A stretch of 64,000 nucleotides of DNA. Source: Lithobates sylvaticus (Eukaryota; Chordata; Amphibia; Anura; Ranidae). Positions within the stretch are counted from its first letter, which is position 1. Each line of letters starts with the position of its first letter. Below the pieces are notes generated by a model. That model was not told the DNA's origin and searched no databases. It worked only from the letters and a program-made list of their open reading frames with translations. The translations under genes and the position numbers were made by a program. Shown piece by piece: positions 10,920 to 21,327 of the stretch. Location of the stretch: positions 597,132,161-597,196,160 of the forward strand of contig CM053026.1 of NCBI GenBank assembly GCA_028564925.1. The letters are read 5' to 3'.

Positions 10920-11800
10920 ACCTTCATCCCCCTTTCTCATTGGCCTCATATGATAAACCCTTAGGGCCACCAGTCCTATTGAAGACCATATGCAAAATGC
11001 TGCCATGCTGTTTTTGAGCTGCTATGCCTGAAGACAGGAGCCACACTAGGGCCAAGATTTCCTCGCACCATCTTGTGCCAGGAAATGCTGTGGCACAATG
11101 GTATCAACCTGCTGTCCTCCCTTCAGCAGGGAGAGTTCACACACGTGCCTGCTGCAGCAGCTCCCAGATAGATATCATGGCTTCTATGATGTCCTACAGC
11201 AGGCTAGAAGAGCGTTCAGCCACTTCAGGAAGTCTTACCCAGCCACTGCTCAGCTGGATGAAATTCAGCAGTAACACCAGCTGCCTGCCAGCCTCCTGAT
11301 ATGCAAATTGTCCACATGCTGAAACTTGACCATGGTCATGCTGTAGCACATGTACTTGCATCAGCACGCCGTCAATGAGTATTTGAGTGTTTGTGTGAAT
11401 ATGGGACAAGTTTTGGGGATCTTGTTTTTTTTTTATAACTTCAGTGGCTCCCAATTCAGGATGCATACACATTGTTTCGTCATGGTTTGAAGAGGCATCC
11501 AGAATAATGAGTTATGACAAGGCATTGATTATCAACACAATCCTGGTGTCCCTGCTGGAGCACACACTGCATGATGACACAGATCAGGTATTAAAAGGCA
11601 CAGCAGCAGGTGGAACAGGAGGACTTCCTGTTGTGTCAGAGCCTACTTTATCCTGATTATATCTCTGTAATTCAACAGTAGTCAGTGGTGGAGCACCGGG
11701 AGGGGGTTGGGGTGCTAAAAGTAAGGAGGTGGACATAAGGAAAACTTTCAGGGATATGAATAACCCTTCAAAAACACGGGGAATAGTATGTGGGTGTAGT
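10920..11800. other. No confident gene; unassigned DNA
   Basis: Frames here (for example 92 residues on the minus strand at 11,194-11,472) show no domain I can name. The text around 11,060-11,640 feels like decayed coding sequence (few stops locally, mixed composition), possibly from a DNA transposon, but I cannot place any motif. Confidence 0.3.
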
Positions 11801-11807
11801 GAGATGG

Positions 11808-12504
11808 TTAACCACTTGCCAACCCCAATACGTATATATACGGTCGGGTTTGCAAGTGGATTACTGGGATTATGGATTATGTTTTCTTCTGCAGGCAGCT
11901 GGCTTTCTCATGAAACTGGTTTGAGCAGCTCATAAATCTCTGTAACAGTTTCTGAAGCGGCGAGGGGGTTTCCCAAGAAGCGATCCAATGGTGCGGCCAG
12001 CTGCGCCATAGGTGATCAAAGAGTTAACTTGGAGGACCCGAGTGACGTCTTGATGTCACTTTTAGTCCAGGCTGGAAGAAAATTTGTTTTGTTTTTAAAG
12101 CAAAATTTTTTTTGTATCTTTTGTTTTTAAAGGTAAATACGAGATTTGTGGTCTTTTTGACCCCAGATCTCTCCATAAAGAGGACCTGTCATCATTATTT
12201 CTATTACAAGGAATGCTTACATTCCTTGTAATAGGAATAAAAGTGATAAAAACGAATTAAAGGGACATTGTAAAAATAAAAAGTAAAATAAATTAAAAAA
12301 AAGTAAAGCGCCCTCCGTGCTCGCATGCAGAAGTGAACACATATGTAAGTCGCACGCGCATATGTCAATGGTGTTCGAACCACACATGTCAGGTATCACC
12401 GTGAACATTAGAACAAGAGTAATAATTCTAGTGCCACCTCTAGACTTCCTCTGTAACTCTAAACAGGTAACCTGGAAAGGCATTTAAAGCATCACCTATG
12501 GTGG
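11808..12504. mobile_element. TTAACCACTTGCC-type element, right end not seen
   Basis: The left edge reads TTAACCACTTGCCAACCCCA. Internal blocks such as 'GGAATGCTTACATTCCTTG' (a hairpin near 12,209) and 'GAGTTAACTTGGAGGACC' fit a distinct subfamily of the TTAA group. The far end appears lost near 12,500, where similarity to the subfamily as I recall it fades. Confidence 0.6.
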
Positions 12505-12761
12505 CCTAGGTCCACTCGATAGTCATAAATATTATTTTGCTTCTCGCCTTCGATTGGTCTCATCCTGGTCCTCTCAGACGGCACCGAATAAATGGTCAGA
12601 AATTGAAATGGGCTCCCTCTACCCTGCTCATCCGTGCTGTTTGGTCCCCTTCAAGATCATAAATTGCAGGGGTTATATTTAGCCCGGATGCTTTTTACTC
12701 TTTTGGCGTACCTATGTCACTAGGTTCTCTTTCTTTTCGCCATGCCCTCCTCTATCTAATG

Positions 12762-12819
12762 CAGTGATTCTCAACTCCAGTTCTCAAGGCGCCCCAACAG
12801 GTCATGTTTAAGTGTCAGG
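12762..12819. mobile_element. hAT (Charlie-like) MITE end fragment
   Basis: GCAGTGATTCTCAACTCCAG followed by 'TCTCAAGGCGCCCCAACAGG' is the end of a widespread vertebrate hAT MITE whose terminal repeat is CAGTGNTTCTCAA. It stops at the insertion of the next TTAA element, and no opposite end follows that element. Confidence 0.7.
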
Positions 12820-13305
12820 TTAAAGTGATTGTAAACCCTCAATTGTTTTAAAAATAACAAACATGTTAGACTTACTACCAATGGTTTTGCACAGAGCAGC
12901 CACGAGCCTCCCCTTCTCAGGTCCTCCACCGGCGCTCCAGGTTCCCCCCCCTGCCGAGTGCCCTCCATAGCAAGCCACTAGCTATGGGGGCACTTGTGTG
13001 GGCTCGCCCCTGAGCTGGCTCTGTGTGTTCATAGACACACACAAAGTGTGGGTGAGCCCGCTCCCTTCTCGCTGGGTGTGATTGATAGCAGTGGGAGCCA
13101 ATTGCTCCTGCTCCTGTCTCTGAGCCTATGAGGAGGAAGAGGGCCGAGAGGGCTGCTGCTCTCGTGCACATCGCTGATTCAAGACCAGGCTAAGGTAAGT
13201 ATAATAAGGGGCTGGGGTGAGGAGTTGCACTCAGGAGGTTTTCTTACCTTAATGCAGAGAATACATTAAGGTAAAAAAAAACTTCAGCCTTTAGAACCAT
13301 TTTAA
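12820..13305. mobile_element. TTAA-flanked MITE (486 bp)
   Basis: The ends are TTAAAGTGATTGTAAACCC and the inverse of TTAAAATGGTTCTAAA, so the TTAA edges are preceded by an imperfect inverted repeat of about 16 bp. 'TACCTTAATGCAGAGAATAC' near the right end is a family hallmark. It interrupts the hAT MITE fragment at 12,762. Confidence 0.82.
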
Positions 13306-14362
13306 GTTTTAGGCTGGCTTCACCCTTATAAGTTGTGGTGGATGGCGCATTAGTGCAACACATGGTAATACACAATCAACTGTGTGTTGAATTTTTGTTC
13401 ATTGTATTAATTTTAAATGACACCCAAATGCACCTCAATGCATGTGCATTTTAGCACACCACCAAGCAACCATGCAACTGTGGAAGGTTGTGGGCTGCAT
13501 TAAAAAAAAACAAGCAGGGGACCACTCTGTGCAATACCATAGGTAAGAGGTAAGTTTAATATCTTTTCTTTTCTTTAACGTTTAGGATTTATTGGATAAT
13601 TTTTTTAACATTTTTTGGAAGCCTTGGTGTCAGGATTTCAGAACAATGAAAGATTAACAAAGAGAACTGTTTAGCCTAGCTCTCTAGAGAATGTTCCTTA
13701 GAAGAAATGTTTGCCTGTAAAATATGACACTGTACTTTAACCCCTGTTATCAAACAGCTATCACCATTGCAATTACTGTATGCTCAAGGGACCCAGTTTC
13801 CCAGTCTCCCCACCAATTCTTCAAGGGATGACTGTAAAACTTAAAAAATAATTTTCTGAGACATGAAACTGAAATAATAAAAGTGTCTTCATCTCGAGCA
13901 ACCATCCTTAGCTATGGTCACAAGAATAAAAGGATTTCCTATGAAGGATACTCACATTATGCATTCCGAACAACAGAATAATTTGTAGAGATGTGTGACT
14001 ATCCTGGGGCACAGTTCAGAAATTATTCATAATATTGTGCCAACAATTTGTTTTCCAGAGGATCAATTCACACTTGTTTTCGTATTTCAACCTGAAAAAA
14101 GGGATTTCGAGAGAAGAATACATTTTAAGAATAAATACCTTTTTATGAATATGATGCCATTTTTTCCAATTCTAGACAATTTAGTTCTAAACAACTCGAA
14201 CTTTTTTTGTCAGTTATATTTAATGTCTATTTATGAAGCAGTGAAACATTGGTAAAGTATCAATTACTGCCATTTAAATCACATGCACCTGGAAGATTCT
14301 CTTTCAGAGAATGCTTGCTTAATTTCAGATTCACTATTTCATAAATATACCCAATGGAATAA
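13306..14362. other. No gene or element recognised
   Basis: Moderately AT-rich sequence without visible terminal repeats or tandem arrays. The 86-residue plus frame at 13,995-14,255 has no recognisable domain. Confidence 0.4.
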
Positions 14363-14630
14363 AAACATAGAAACATAGAAAAGTGGCAGCAGAAAAAGGC
14401 TGCCCAAAGAATATAGTCCATCCAGTCTGCCCATTTTTTTAAATTCCTTTGTTTTGTTTTTTGTTGATAACTTTTTTGAGTATAGATCTATATTTGTCCC
14501 AACCATGTTTGAAGTCATTTACTGTAGACAGAGGTAGACTGTCTCACTACCTCTGCTGGAAGTTTATTCCAAGCATCAACTACCCTTTCAATAAAATAAT
14601 ATTTTCTAAAATTTGTTTTGAACTTTCCTC
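14363..14630. repeat. Dispersed vertebrate-type repeat fragment
   Basis: 'AACATAGAAACATAGAAAAG', 'GTCCATCCAGTCTGCCCAT' and 'CTCACTACCTCTGCTGGAAG' are blocks I associate with a dispersed amphibian repeat, probably a non-LTR tail. Classification uncertain. Confidence 0.5.
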
Positions 14631-15002
14631 TAGGGATGAGCCGAACACCCCCTGGTTCGGTTCACACCAACAAAAGTTGTGCGAACATGCGAACACTGTT
14701 AAAGTCTATGGGATAAGTACGTAAAAAATCATGTTCATTTTAAAGACTTATATGCAAGTTATTGCCATAAAAAGTGTTTGGGGACTGGGTACTGCCCCAG
14801 GGCAATGCAAAAAAAGTTTTTTAAACGGCCATTTTTTCAGGAGCAGTGATTTTAATAAGGCTTAAAGTGAAACAATTAAAATGAAAAATTCCTTTAAATA
14901 TTGTGCCTGGGGGTCACCTTAGTCTGCCTGTAAAGTAGCACATCTTTCCCATGTTTATAACAGTACCACAGAAAAATGACATTTCTAAGGGAAAAATGTA
15001 AT
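14631..15002. mobile_element. TAGGGATGAGC-family element, left part
   Basis: It starts TAGGGATGAGCCGAACACCC and continues with 'GCGAACACTGTTAAAGTCTATG' shortened blocks and 'TATGCAAGTTATTG', matching the left part of the complete copy at 21,865. It is cut at about 15,003 by a TTAA-group element and resumes at 16,746. Confidence 0.85.
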
Positions 15003-16745
15003 CTAACCACTTGACCACTGGACACTTAAACCCCCCTCCTAACCAGACCAATTTTCAGCTTTCTGTGCTCTCACACTTTGAATGACAATTACTCAGTCAT
15101 GCAACACTGTACCCATATGATTGTTTTGTCCTTTTTTCACACAAATAGAGCTTTCTCTTGGTGGTATTTAATCACGCTATAAATTAAAAAAAGACCAAAA
15201 ATTTGGTTAAAACTAATTATTTTCTTTGTTTCTGTTATAAAATGTTGCAAATTATTCATTTTTCTTCATACATTTTGGCCACATTTTATACTGCTACAAA
15301 TCTTTGGTAAAAATAATCCAAATTGGTGTATATTATTTGGTCTGTGTGAAAGTTATAGAGTCTGCAAGCTATGGTGCTAATCACTGAAAATTGATCACAC
15401 CTGAAGTACTGATGGCCAAGCTCATTTCTTGAGACCTTAACAAGCCAGGAAAGTACAAGTACCCCACAAATTACCCCTTTTTGGAAAGTAGACATTCAAA
15501 GGTATTTAGAAAGAGGCATGTTGAGTTTTTTGAAGTTGTCATTTTTTCCCACAATTCTTTGCAAAATCAAGATTTATTTTTTTCACAAAATTGTTATATT
15601 AGCAGGTTATTTCTCACACACAGCATATGCATACCACACATTACACCCCAAAATACATTCTACTACTCCTCCTGAGTATGGTGATACTACAGGTGTGGGA
15701 CTTTTACATAGCCTGGCCACATACAGAGGCCCAACATGCAGGGAGAACCATCAGGCGTTCTAAGGGCATAAATGTCAAATCTAATTTGACTACCTATTAC
15801 ACTTTGAGGCACTGTAGTGACATGGATGAGACGTGGATGGGGATGGCTAAGCATGGTTGAGCCATGAATGTGGATGACTGGGTATGGCTGGGTATGGCTG
15901 AGTATGGCTGGGTATGGATGGGATGGCTGGGTCGGGTATGGCTGAGTATGGCTGGGTGGGTATTGCTGGGTATGGATGGATGAGTATTGCTGAGCATGGA
16001 TGATGGATGGATGGATGGATGAGTATTGCTGAGTATGGATGGATAAGTATTGCTGAGTATGGATGGATGAGTATTGCTGAGCATGGATGAGCATGGATGG
16101 ATGGATGAGTATTGCTGAGCATAGATGGATGGATGCGTATTGCTGAGCATGGATGAGTATGGATGAGTATGGATGGCTGAGTATGGATAGATGGATGAGT
16201 ATTGCTGAGCATGGATGGATGAGTATTGCTGAGTATGGATGAGTATGGATGGCTGAGCATGGATGGATGAGTATTGCTGAGCATGGATGGATGGATGAGT
16301 ATTGCTAAGGATGGATGTATGGATGAGTATTGCTGAGGATCGATGAGTATTGCTGAAGATGGCTGAGCATGGATGGATGAGTGCAGAAATGGGCACAGAG
16401 CAGCGCTATGGTCAGTATACTTCCAGCCCACGCACTGCTGCACCCGATCTCTCCCCTCTCCACTCACACTGTACCGATCGGTACAGAGAGGGGGAGAGGA
16501 ACCGGACATTTACAAGTGATCGCTCTGGCATTTGACGGAGCAATCACGTGGTAAACGGCCGCTGTCAGTGGCCATTTACCATGATCCGTGATGCGCTGGG
16601 TCCTCTGGACCTGGCGGTCATGGATATTCCCAGGTGCGTGTCCCAGGGGGCAAGATTCTGGGAGAACATCCATAGACACCCTCCCAGAATAAGCCAACCG
16701 TGCTGCAGCTCTTTTTTGGCTATGACCTGGTCGGCAAGTGGTCAA
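15003..16745. mobile_element. TTAACCACTTGACCAC-family element with inner minisatellite
   Basis: The left edge CTAACCACTTGACCACTGG and right edge CGGCAAGTGGTCAA are inverted and carry worn TTAA edges. The interior has the AT-rich core seen in the other TTAA families ('CACAAATAGAGCTTTCTCTTGG', shown here in two parts: CACAAATAGAG, CTTTCTCTTGG) and a subfamily tract ending near 15,640. A 24-bp minisatellite and a GC-rich end carrying 'GATCGCTCTGGCATTTGACG' follow. It lies inside a TAGGGATGAGC element. Confidence 0.78.
15836..16390. repeat. 24-bp minisatellite (GGATGAGTATTGCTGAGCAT core)
   Basis: About 550 bp of variable units built from GGATGGAT, GAGTATTGCTGAG and CATGGAT, with the first part (15,836-15,960) richer in GGCTGGGTATGG. 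The three long minus-strand Ser/His/Pro-rich frames (up to 220 residues) are translations of this repeat in different phases and are not genes. Confidence 0.93.
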
Positions 16746-17310
16746 TATTGCTCGCGGTTGTAATATATTGTAGGATCCCGGCAATATACTTTAAAAATCA
16801 TTGAAAAAAAACAGCATGGGTTACCCCCCCCCCCCCAGTCCATACCAGGCCCTTCGGGTCTGGTGTGGATTTTAAGGGGAACATTGCACCAATATTTTTT
16901 TTGAAATGGCGTGGGGGTCCCCCTAAACTCCATACCAGGCCCTTCTCCGAGCATGCAACCTGGCAGACCGCAGGAAAGGGGGGGCGAGAGAGCGCCCCCC
17001 TAAACCGTACCGGGCCACATGCCCTCAACATTGAGAGGGTGCCTAGGGGTGCCCCATAAAGCACCTTGTCCCCATGTTAATGGGGACAAGGGCCTCATCC
17101 CCACAACCCTTGCCCGTGGTTGTGGGGGTCTACAGGCTGGGGGTTTATCGGAATCTGGAAGCCCCCTTTAACAAGGGGGCCCCCCAGATCCCAGCCCCCC
17201 CATGTGAATGGATACATTGTACCCCTACTCATTAACCAACAATAAGTGTCAAAAATGTAAAAACGACAGGAGACAGTTTTTTGACAATTCCTTTATTAAA
17301 AAATAAGACT
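16746..17310. mobile_element. TAGGGATGAGC-family element, continued right part
   Basis: After the inserted element the sequence resumes with 'TATTGCTCGCGGTTGTAATA', 'CCATACCAGGCCCTTCGG', 'ACATGCCCTCAACATTGAG' and 'GGCCTCATCCCCACAACCC', the expected order for the internal part of the family. The right terminal repeat is not visible before the transposase relics begin. Confidence 0.78.
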
Positions 17311-18129
17311 GCTGTCTTTTCGCTGTGACAGCTCTTATATAGGCATGGGCGGGGTCACCCGCTAGCATAACTAGATGACCCCACCCCCTCGGATGGCACA
17401 TGAAGTCAGAAGGGGCAGGGTCACTTGGTTACGTAACTGGGTGGCCCCGCCCTTGCCTATATAACAGCTGTCACAGCCAAGAAACAGCAGTAGACTGGAC
17501 GCCTCCCATCGAGGCAGAGGTTTTTTTTTCAATTTTTTTTGGTTGAGAAACCCTCTGCATTGGAATTAATCTTCCCCAAATTGCTGGGGAAGTGGAACGG
17601 AACCAGAGATACCTCTTATAGAGGTAATGCGGGTGCCTGCACAGAGACTGGAGCAGCAGCAGGGATGGCCTGCAACACAGGTTGTACCGGAGCAGCCACA
17701 GTGGGATATTCCAGGTGAGCCGTGCGACTCAGGAGCGTTTGTAATGCTATGGCAAACTGATCCATGCGGTGATCCTACTCATTCAATCTGTGAAAAATAT
17801 TACCAACAAGTGGATTGACTGTATCTTCTGAATTCATCCTCTGGGCTGGACGGCTTAAGTAGGCAGGACTGATGAGCAGGATATCATAAACAGGTGAGTA
17901 ACTGTGGAGAGATAAGAGCTGTCAATTAGCCGACAGCTGAGCGGCCAGCTCAGAGAAGGAAGGGCTGCGTCCAGCCCTGACAATGCCCCTGTTAAACAGG
18001 AGCAGAAAAATTGGGCCTTGGGTGTTGCTGGTGCCCTAAACCAAAAAGATTGTTGGAAGCTAGCATCATCAAGATTCAGGAGGAATAAGATATGCAGCAT
18101 AGGCAGTCTTCAAGGGATCCCAGACCCAT
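17311..18129. other. Unassigned GC-rich segment
   Basis: It holds a pair of inverted blocks: 'CTGTGACAGCTCTTATATAGG' in two parts near 17,322-17,346, and 'GCCTATATAACAGCTGTCACAG' in two parts near 17,455-17,477. They flank repeated 'GGCGGGGTCACC' and 'GGTGGCCCCGCCC' motifs, forming a hairpin of about 150 bp. The rest has no recognised feature. Confidence 0.45.
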
Positions 18130-18872
18130 AGCAAATTCAATCAGTTACATCAGCAACAGGTCCAGGACTGATTCATTTTTATAAATGTGAGCCTATCAAC
18201 AGAGTCTGTGGACAGGCGCACTCTTTGATCCATTAAAAACCCTCCAGCAGCACTGAATGTGCATTCAGAAAGCATGCTGGATGCAGGACAGGCCAGTAGC
18301 TCAATTGCCTATTGAGCAAGTTCTGGCCAGTGGTCTATCCTCAAGACCCAGTAATCCAGTGAATGCTCTGTTGGAAAGGTCTCCAAGTCTGCTTTTGCCC
18401 CTAGATATTCCTGCACCATATAATGCAGACACTGGCGATGGTTGCTTGAATCAGACCTTGGTGCTGAGGACTGAAAAATTGTTTAAAGGCATCGGTCAGC
18501 CGGCCACCTTCTCCACCGCTGACCGAACGAGGCCTCAGAAACATGTTGTCCATCACCAGGAAATGGTAACCTCCAAGGGTCTAGAAATGCGTTACACAAA
18601 CTTTTCTTCAAGGCCTCCTGAAGATGTTTCATCCTCTGCTCCCTCTGCAAAGGCAGGATGAGTTCTGCAGCTTTACCCTTGTAACATGGATCAAGAAGGG
18701 TTGCCAGCCAGTAATGATCCCTCTCCTTGATACCACGAATCCTAGGGTACTTTTGCAAGCTTTGCAGAATCAGGGAGGCCAGGCAGCGTAAGTTTGCAGA
18801 GGCATTTGATTCGGAGTCCTCTGGGTCACTAAGGATCATATTATCCGTAACTACCTCCTCCCAGCCACGTAC
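18130..18872 (-). pseudogene. hAT transposase C-terminal relic
   Basis: Minus-strand frames give 'LRCLASLILQSLQKYPRIRG' and 'DHYWLATLLDPCYKGKAAEL' (about 18,640-18,820). After frame changes they give 'PASSMLSECTFSAAGG' and 'RVRLSTDSVDRLTFIKMN' (about 18,165-18,290). The second pair corresponds to the hAT dimerisation region with the conserved 'PxSxxSExxFSxAG' signature, as in ZBED-like and Charlie-like transposases. The N-terminal BED finger and the first catalytic block are not seen. At least two frame changes separate the blocks, and the 5' side is replaced by a Tc1 fragment at 18,873. In an intact relative this protein would bind element ends and catalyse cut-and-paste transposition. Confidence 0.72.
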
Positions 18873-19627
18873 AACTCCTTGATGCATAAGAAAGCCCGCA
18901 AACAGTTTGATGAAGACAAGCAGACAAAGGACATGGATTACTGCAACCATGTCCTGTGGTCTGATGAGACCAAGATAAACTTATTTGGTTCAGATGGTGT
19001 CAAGCGTGTGTGGCGGCAACCAGGTGAGGAGTGTGTCTTACCTACAGTCAATCATGGTGGTGGGAATGTCATTATCTGGGGCTGCATGAGTGCTGCCAAC
19101 ACTGGGAAGCTACAGTTCGTTGAGGTAACCATGAATGCCAACATGTACTGTGACAAACTGAATCAGAGCATGATCCCCTCCCTTTGGAGACTGGGCCGCA
19201 GGGCAGTATTCCAACATGATAAAGACCTCAAACACACCTCCAAGATGAGCATTGCTTTGCTAAAGAAGCTGAGGGTAAAGGTGATAGACTGTCCAAGCAT
19301 GTTTCCAGACCTAAACCTTATTGAACATTTGTGGGGCATCCTCAAACGGAAGGTGTAGGAGCGCAAGGTCTCTAACATCCACCAGCACCGTGATGTCGTC
19401 ATGGAGGAGTGGAAGAGGACTCAAGTGGCAACCTCTGTACTCCATGCCCAAGAGGGTTAAGGCAGTGCTGGAAAATAATGGTGGCCACACAAAATATTGA
19501 CACTTTGCACCCAATTTGGACATTTTCATTTATTCAGGGGTGTACTCACTTTTGTTGCCAGCGGTTTAGACATTAATGTGTTGATTTATTTTGAGGGGAC
19601 AGCAAATTTACACTGCTATACATTAAT
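18873..19627 (+). pseudogene. Tc1-like transposase relic with 3' end (lineage A)
   Basis: The frame 18,879-19,358 encodes the catalytic half of a Tc1-type DDE transposase. It shows 'HVLWSDETKINLFG' (first Asp), 'GGGNVIIWGCMSAA', 'FQHDKDLKHTSK' (second Asp region) and 'PDLNLIEHLWGILKRK' (Glu). A TAG at 19,356-19,358 stands where relatives have a Glu codon (KRKV-E-ERKV). Beyond it 'ERKVSNIHQ' and 'DVVMEEWKRT' remain readable in frame. The helix-turn-helix half is absent, since the fragment begins at LHKKARKQF beside the hAT relic. The 3' part continues with 'GGGTGTACTCACTTTTGTTG', shared with the copy at 20,472. Confidence 0.85.
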
Positions 19628-19860
19628 ACATTGCCTGAAGTGTATTAGAAACTGTACACACTGTATTATGTACTGTGTACACCGCCTGCACTGTATTAGA
19701 AACTGTACACTGGCTGCACTGTATTATATACTGTGTACACCACCAGAAGTGTATTAGAAACTGTACACCCTGTATTATATACTGTGTACATCGCTTGAAG
19801 TGTATTAGAAACTATACACACGAATGCACTGTATATATAGGCTACGCTAAATGCAGAGTT
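19600..19860. repeat. Degenerate tandem repeat, GTGTATTAGAAACTGTACAC
   Basis: The motif recurs at about 19,638, 19,690, 19,749 and 19,798 with spacings near 50-60 bp, separated by 'TGTATTATATACTGTGTACA' type units. It lies between Tc1 pieces and may be an expansion within a repeat end. Confidence 0.8.
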
Positions 19861-19864
19861 TACA

Positions 19865-20222
19865 CAGTGCCTTGAAAAATATTCATACCCCTTGACATTT
19901 TCCACATTTTGTCATGTTACAACCAAAAACGTAAATGTATTTTACTGGGATTTTATGTGATAGACCAATACAAAGTGGCACATAATTGTGATGTGGAAGG
20001 AAAATGGTAAAATGGTTTTCAATTTTTTTTTTACAAATAAATATCTGAAAAGTGTGGCGTGCATTTGTATTCAGCCCCCTTTACTCTGATAACCCTAACT
20101 AAAATCTAGTGGAACCAATTGCCTTCAGAAGTCACCTAATTAGTAAATAGAGTCCACCTGTGTGTAATTTAATCTCAGTATAAATACAGCTGTTCTGTGA
20201 AGCCCTCAGAGGTTTGTTAGAG
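19865..20222. mobile_element. Tc1-like element end (lineage C)
   Basis: It begins CAGTGCCTTGAAAAATATTC next to TA-containing sequence and runs through 'TTTTGTCATGTTACAACC', 'GTGGCACATAATTGTGATG' and 'CTGAAAAGTGTGGCGTGC' to 'ACAGCTGTTCTGTGAAGCCC'. The same sequence lies in reverse complement at 45,268-45,786. Only the non-coding end survives here, and it is cut by a TAGGGATGAGC-family fragment. Confidence 0.85.
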
Positions 20223-20471
20223 AACAGGATCTGGGGGCCCCCTTGTTAAAGAGGGCTTCCAGATTCCAATAAGCCCCTCGCCCACAGACCCCCCTAACCA
20301 CTGGCCACAATAGTGGGGATGAGCCCCTCTGCCCCAAAGCATGCACCCCCCCCATGTTGAGGGCATGTGGCTTGGTATGGTTCAGGAGGGGGGCGCTGGC
20401 TCGCCCCCCCTTTCCTGACCTACCAGGCTGCATGCCCGGATAAGGGTCGGGTATGAATTGTAGAGGGGACC
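20223..20471. mobile_element. TAGGGATGAGC-family fragment (inverse orientation)
   Basis: 'GGATCTGGGGGCCCCCTTGT', 'GCTTCCAGATTCCAATAAGC' and 'GAGGGCATGTGGCTTGGTA' match internal blocks of the family in reverse order relative to 16,746-17,220. Fragment without ends. Confidence 0.7.
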
Positions 20472-20710
20472 CCACGCCCAATTTGGACATTTTTACTTAG
20501 GGGTGTACTCACTTTTGTTGAAAGCAGCTTAGACATTAATGACTGTGTGTTGAGTTATTTTGAGGGGACAGCAAATTTACACTGTTATACAAGCTGTACA
20601 CTCACTACTTTACATTGTAGCAAAGTGTAATCTCTGTTGCCACATGAAAAGATATAATAAAATATTTACAAAAATGAGAGGGGTGTACTCACTTTGGGAG
20701 ATACTGTATG
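20472..20710. mobile_element. Tc1-like element 3' end (lineage A, second copy)
   Basis: The run from 'CCAATTTGGACATTTTTAC' through 'GAGGGGACAGCAAATTTACAC' (in parts) to 'GAGATACTGTA' is the standard end of the same Tc1 lineage as 18,873-19,627. It includes the inner and outer copies of 'GGGGTGTACTCACTTT', the direct-repeat arrangement of IR/DR-type Tc1 elements. Confidence 0.82.
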
Positions 20711-21327
20711 AGTGGTTTAGCCATCTTTTGGCTTTGGGCTCAGGGACTAATGCAGCCTACCAGTGCCCATCAATGAATGTTTGCTTGCTTTCATTCATTC
20801 GAGAGTTGAAACACAGACACGGTCCTCCTCCACTGCTTGTGCGAACAGAGCGGTGGCTGCCTGCTGATGCTGAGACTTAGTTGCTTGCTGCAGAGAGAAG
20901 AGAGTCGGAAAAAAACAGTGGCCGGGCGCCATAGGCAGCAGTGCACCCTAGGTGGCTGCCTAGTTTGCCTAGTGGTAGAACAGGCCCTGCTTGTCAATGT
21001 AGGCTGCCACAGCTGCTTTGTTTGCACGGCATCCCTCCAGAAGGGTGGGGTCTGCATTCTAAACTCCCTGTGGGACACGGGTTGGACATCCCTGATGTAG
21101 TGCAAAGGCCTGCCTGATTGATAGATAGGTGGGTCCTCCTACTGCATAGTTTTGGTAATTCTTAAGGTTTCAGAAGTATATCTGTCCCCTAGTTGCTATC
21201 TCACATGCACTATACCAGACATTTTAGTCTGTGACACAGTGGGGGAGATTTACTAAAACTAGTGCACGCAGAATCTGGTGCAGCTGTGCATAGTAACCAA
21301 TTAGCTTCTAGGTTTTATTGTCAAAAC

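Noticed and set aside
15687-16509. Minus-strand frames of 135-220 residues rich in Ser, His and Pro
   Set aside because: Products of the 24-bp minisatellite; three phases are equally open.
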